Of a stretch of 20,526 nucleotides of DNA, positions 17,103-20,526 are shown one piece after another (positions within the stretch are counted from its first letter, which is position 1; every line of letters begins with the position of its first letter). Origin of the DNA: an uncultured Coriobacteriaceae bacterium (lineage in GTDB: Bacteria; Actinomycetota; Coriobacteriia; Coriobacteriales; Eggerthellaceae); assembly GCA_900550385.1 (NCBI GenBank), contig URRZ01000032.1, positions 1-20,526 on the forward strand, written 5' to 3'. The position numbers and the translations under genes were made by a program. The notes under the pieces are model-generated. The model saw only the letters and a list, made by a program, of their open reading frames with translations, made no database searches and was not told where the DNA came from.

Positions 17103-17110
17103 ATGACTGT

Positions 17111-17881
17111 TTAACAGCCCAGATGATTGATCAAGCTGGCCTGGTATCCCGCTCCGAAGCCGTTGTCGATGTTCACCACGGAAACGCCCGACGCGCACGA
17201 GTTCAGCATCGCCAGCAGCGCCGCAACGCCGCCGAACGAGGCGCCGTAGCCGATGCTGGTGGGCACCGCGATCACCGGGCAGGATGCCATGCCGCCCACC
17301 ACGGAGGCAAGCGCGCCCTCCATGCCCGCAACCGCGACGATGACTTGGGCCGATGCGATGTCGTCGGCGTGCGCGAGCAGCCTGTGCAGCCCGGCGACGC
17401 CCACGTCGTACAGGCGCTGCACCTCGTTGCCCAGCGCCTCCGCCACCAGCGCCGCCTCCTCGGCGACGGGCAGGTCGCTCGTGCCGGCAGCGGCAACGAC
17501 GACGGTGCCGTTGCCGTCGGGCTCGGGCGCGCCGCCCACTAAGGCGATGCGCGGGATCTCGTGGTAGACGAGTTCCGCGGCGTCTTCGGGAGCGAGCAGC
17601 TTGCGGACCCCATCGGCCTTTTCCGGATCCAACCGCGTGATGAGCACCCGGTTCTGCCCGGCGGTGCGCATGCTGCGCACGATGCCGGCGATCTGCTCCG
17701 CCGTCTTGCCAGCGCCGTAGACCACCTCGGCGACGCCTTGGCGGATGCCGCGCTGAAGATCCACTTTCGCGTACCCTAGGTCTTCGAACGGAGCCGTCTT
17801 CAGCTTGATCAGCGCATCGTCGGGCGCGATATCGCCCGACGCCACGCGTTGCAGCAGCTCGCGCGCTTCACGTTCCTCCAT
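17111..17881 (-). CDS. larB: LarB, nickel-pincer nucleotide biosynthesis carboxylase/hydrolase
   Basis: LarB carboxylates the pyridinium ring of nicotinic acid adenine dinucleotide and hydrolyses the phosphoanhydride, the first step to the nickel-pincer cofactor of lactate racemase and relatives. The 256-residue protein looks complete. The N-terminal half has RQGVAEVVYGAGKTAEQ (about 47-63). The PurE-like C-terminal half has AGTSDLPVAEEAALVAEALG, YDVGVAGLHRLL, AGMEGALASVVGG, AVPTSIGYGASFGGVAALLAMLNSCA and NIDNGFGAG, all family signatures. GGAGGGAG precedes the ATG, which lies 21 bp after the larE stop, so the two are clearly one operon. It is the most orthodox member of this lar cluster. Confidence 0.95.
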   Translation of the reverse strand: MEEREARELLQRVASGDIAPDDALIKLKTAPFEDLGYAKVDLQRGIRQGVAEVVYGAGKTAEQIAGIVRSMRTAGQNRVLITRLDPEKADGVRKLLAPEDAAELVYHEIPRIALVGGAPEPDGNGTVVVAAAGTSDLPVAEEAALVAEALGNEVQRLYDVGVAGLHRLLAHADDIASAQVIVAVAGMEGALASVVGGMASCPVIAVPTSIGYGASFGGVAALLAMLNSCASGVSVVNIDNGFGAGYQASLINHLGC

Positions 17882-17902
17882 CGATCCGCTCCCTCCTCGC
17901 GC

Positions 17903-18610
17903 CTACCGGCGCTCCATCCAGCCGACAGCACCCTCGCCCCACGGGCGCCTGCCGCCTTCCACGCCGCGCTCGCGCGCCACCTGCGCCAACGACGCTTCCG
18001 TGAGCCGCTCGCCTTGCGCGACCGCCGTCGCCAAACACGAGAAACTGGGCTTGTCGGCGGTAGCCACGCCCAGCGCCCGCGACGCGGCCCGCACGTCGTC
18101 CTTCGTCATGCCCGCTCGGCGAAGCGGCGACACCGCGCCCAGCTCGGCGAGCGCGCGAAACCCGGGGCGCCGCGCCGGATCATCCGACGCGTTCGTCCCA
18201 TCGACCAGCGTATCGTATCCATCGCGCGCAGCAGCATCGCGCACCGCGCCCAAGATGAACCGCTTGCACCGATAGCAGCGATCGGGCGGGTTCGCGCAGA
18301 TTTCGTCCTGCGAAAGGATGTCCAGCTCCAGCACTGAAAACGCCACCCTCGCCTCGGGGTGGCGGCTTCGCACCTCGTCGAGCACGCGCCGCGCATCCTC
18401 CAGCTCGAAGTCGGCCTGGAATGCCGTCTTCACGCAGTAGGCGCCCACCTCGCATCCCGCTTCCACGGCGGCCGTCAGCAGGAACGACGAGTCGCAACCC
18501 CCCGAAAACGCCAGCGCGAGCTTCGGCGTGCGCGCGAAGAACGCCTCTAAAGGCTCGGCGCCCAGCGCCTGCCCTTCACCTGCCATATTCCCACCTGCAG
18601 CGCCCGCCAT
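17903..18610 (-). CDS. larE: LarE-like PP-loop sulfur transferase, C-terminally shortened
   Basis: LarE is the ATP-dependent sulfur transferase that converts the two carboxylates of the pincer precursor to thiocarboxylates. This 235-residue protein keeps the PP-loop SGGCDS (36-41), CANPPDRCYRCK (105-116), DGTNASDD (137-144), RRPGFRALAELGAVSPL and MTKDDVR. C112, C115 and C192 fit the family members that carry a [4Fe-4S] cluster with three cysteines. After C192 it departs from the family: the usual CLASRxPYG reads CLATAVAQG, losing the arginine. The C-terminal R-V-R...A-R-I-E segment is missing altogether. Only 21 bp remain before larB, so the rest cannot lie in another frame. AAGGAGG stands 7 nt before the ATG. 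It is the first gene of the lar operon. Another PP-loop role is possible. Confidence 0.82.
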   Translation of the reverse strand: MAGAAGGNMAGEGQALGAEPLEAFFARTPKLALAFSGGCDSSFLLTAAVEAGCEVGAYCVKTAFQADFELEDARRVLDEVRSRHPEARVAFSVLELDILSQDEICANPPDRCYRCKRFILGAVRDAAARDGYDTLVDGTNASDDPARRPGFRALAELGAVSPLRRAGMTKDDVRAASRALGVATADKPSFSCLATAVAQGERLTEASLAQVARERGVEGGRRPWGEGAVGWMERR

Positions 18611-18633
18611 GTTCGAACCTCCTTGGCCCCCAC

Positions 18634-18662
18634 TTTACAACCTGGAGCGAACTCCAATACAA
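18634..18662 (-). promoter_or_regulatory. Candidate larE promoter with a palindrome in the spacer
   Basis: On the minus strand a -35-like TTGTAT (18657-18662) and -10-like TGTAAA (18634-18639) are 17 bp apart, giving a leader of about 20 nt to larE. Between them TGGAG-TTCG-CTCCA forms a palindrome that could be an operator. The hexamers match consensus only moderately. Confidence 0.35.
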
Positions 18663-18687
18663 CAGCTGCCTCGCGGTCCTCTGCGAA

Positions 18688-18962
18688 GACCCCGATTAAC
18701 GGATATTTTGGATATTCGAGGCAATTATTTCGATAGTTGGGGAAATTGCGGGCATTCCGGCGCTCCGCCCTGCGTTCCAAGCTCCATCAGCACGGATCAC
18801 CTTCCGACTGGCTTTAAAATCTCCTGTTCAAAACTATTCCGAATTTGGAATAGTTTGAGAACGGCACGGCTTCGCTCCTCCTATCGGGCCGCAGAGGGCG
18901 TTTCCGACCCCAACTTTCGCATTTTTTGGCTGAAATATCCAAAATATCCGTTAATTGGGGTC
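18688..18962. mobile_element. AT-rich MITE-like element with 55-bp terminal inverted repeats
   Basis: The 420 bp between larE and ychF holds this element and no credible gene. The outer 29 bp at each end (18688-18716 and 18934-18962) match in inverted orientation with one mismatch, both starting GACCCC(G/A)ATTAACGG. The match extends, without gaps, to 55 bp per end (about 47 of 55), finishing in GTTGGGG. Inside, AAACTATTCC (18831-18840) and GGAATAGTTT (18847-18856) form a perfect 10-bp hairpin. GCGA occurs on both sides (18683-18686, 18963-18966), which might be a 4-bp target duplication if the left end includes one extra A. The termini are AT-richer than the surroundings. No transposase is encoded. 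Confidence 0.6.
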
Positions 18963-19030
18963 GCGAGCCGATTCCGATCAACGCCCTTCGCCTGATGCGA
19001 GAGCTCCGACCCGGAAGACGGGCCCGGGCC

Positions 19031-20095
<1,065 letters not shown>

Positions 20096-20166
20096 GGGGT
20101 CTTCCTTCTAGCGTAGCCTCTCGTTGAGCGGCGCAGCATGCAAAGCGCCGCATACCGAACCGCCCT

Positions 20167-20196
20167 ATGATACCGCACCCGGCAGCGCGCCGTCCG
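20167..20196 (-). promoter_or_regulatory. Candidate ychF promoter
   Basis: TATCAT (20167-20172, minus strand) is a fair -10, with a poor -35 CGGACG at 20191-20196. It would give a leader of about 65 nt. It falls between the hairpin at 20215-20245 and the ychF start, where a promoter is expected. Confidence 0.3.
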
Positions 20197-20214
20197 CTCC
20201 ATCGCCGGAAAAGC

Positions 20215-20245
20215 GGAACCGGCCCGCGCGATGCGAGCCGGTTCC
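20215..20245 (-). terminator. Hairpin upstream of ychF, possible terminator of an off-window gene
   Basis: GGAACCGGC (20215-20223) pairs perfectly with GCCGGTTCC (20237-20245) over a 13-nt loop. On the minus strand it is followed by GCTTTTCC, a short T-run, so it may end a transcript entering from beyond 20526. Confidence 0.4.
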
Positions 20246-20280
20246 AAAAGGAAGGGAAAAGAGACGCCGTCCAGCCAAGC

Positions 20281-20413
20281 GCCCGCAGGCGGAGGGAGGG
20301 GCGGGGTTCGCGCGCAGTTCCGCAGCCCTCCTTGAACGCGATCGAAGATCGCGTTATCCAAAGGGCGAGGACTGTTTGAGCACGAATCTCGCCCCTCCCT
20401 CCGCCCTGCGGGC
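20281..20413 (+). repeat. GC-rich structured repeat element, copy B (contig edge)
   Basis: The outer arms, about 20281-20311 and 20382-20413, pair as GCCCGCAGG(G)CGGAGGGAGG with its complement, with one gap and a few mismatches. A central hairpin AACGCGATC-GAA-GATCGCGTT (20335-20355) is perfect. Boxes 20303-20324 and 20369-20386 are identical to those of copy A (16946-17102), which is reversed relative to this copy. The arm and hairpin sequences differ between copies while their pairing is kept. Confidence 0.8.
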
Positions 20414-20526
20414 CGTCCCCCCCCGCCCCCCCGGGGCCGGCAAACCGCGTACCCCAACCCACAACAAAAGTGACGGGCCCCGCCCCCGCCGCCCACACCC
20501 ACCCGGGCCGGAACCCCCCCCCCCCC
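20414..20526. other. Low-complexity contig edge, no gene
   Basis: The sequence is dominated by C and G homopolymers and ends in a 14-nt run of C. No open frame with a ribosome site is visible. It looks like low-quality assembly sequence just past repeat copy B; the first 35 bases of the window are similar. Confidence 0.6.

Noticed and set aside
18547..18995. Small open frames on both strands across the larE-ychF gap, with repeated peptide LTDILDI
   Set aside because: The repeated peptide comes from the inverted DNA ends of the MITE-like element read in opposite directions. There are no ribosome sites and no domains.

Overview
The window looks like one whole contig from a high-GC Gram-positive anaerobe, most likely a gut member of the Eggerthellaceae (Coriobacteriia; Eggerthella, Gordonibacter or Adlercreutzia type). 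The basis is uniformly high GC, a complete dmsABC operon beside a LuxR-type regulator with a multi-spanning membrane domain, large surface proteins with L-x-x-T-G-D sorting tails and InlB-type repeats, and GC-rich intergenic palindromes. Genus is inference. Both ends decay into C/G homopolymer-rich sequence, typical of contig edges.

Layout. (1) 1-4150, minus strand: dmsA-dmsB-dmsC, an exported membrane-anchored reductase of the DMSO reductase family, followed by two hairpins. (2) 4426-5985, plus strand: a divergent LuxR-type membrane regulator, probably the sensor/regulator of the dms operon across a 275 bp shared intergenic region. (3) 6245-15370, plus strand: two giant surface proteins 90 bp apart and probably co-transcribed. 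The first is a Tat-exported, cysteine-rich 1485-residue protein of unknown function. The second is a 1525-residue protein with beta-helix-like repeats and InlB/Flg_new repeats arranged as a duplicated ~424-residue super-unit. Both end in a non-canonical sortase-like tail. (4) 15520-18610, minus strand, in transcription order: larE-like, larB, a very short larC-like gene, then a SanA/YdcF-type membrane protein. The three lar genes resemble the nickel-pincer cofactor pathway, but larE and larC are shortened and lack family residues; no larA is present. (5) 19031-20095, minus strand: housekeeping ychF.

The most unusual non-coding content is in the right third. A GC-rich structured element occurs twice, in opposite orientation (16946-17102 and 20281-20413). 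Its outer arms differ in sequence between copies but pair in each, two short boxes are conserved, and the central hairpin is variable. A separate AT-rich, ~275 bp element with 55 bp terminal inverted repeats and an internal palindrome fills the larE/ychF gap (18688-18962). No tRNA, rRNA, CRISPR array, transposase or integrase was seen.
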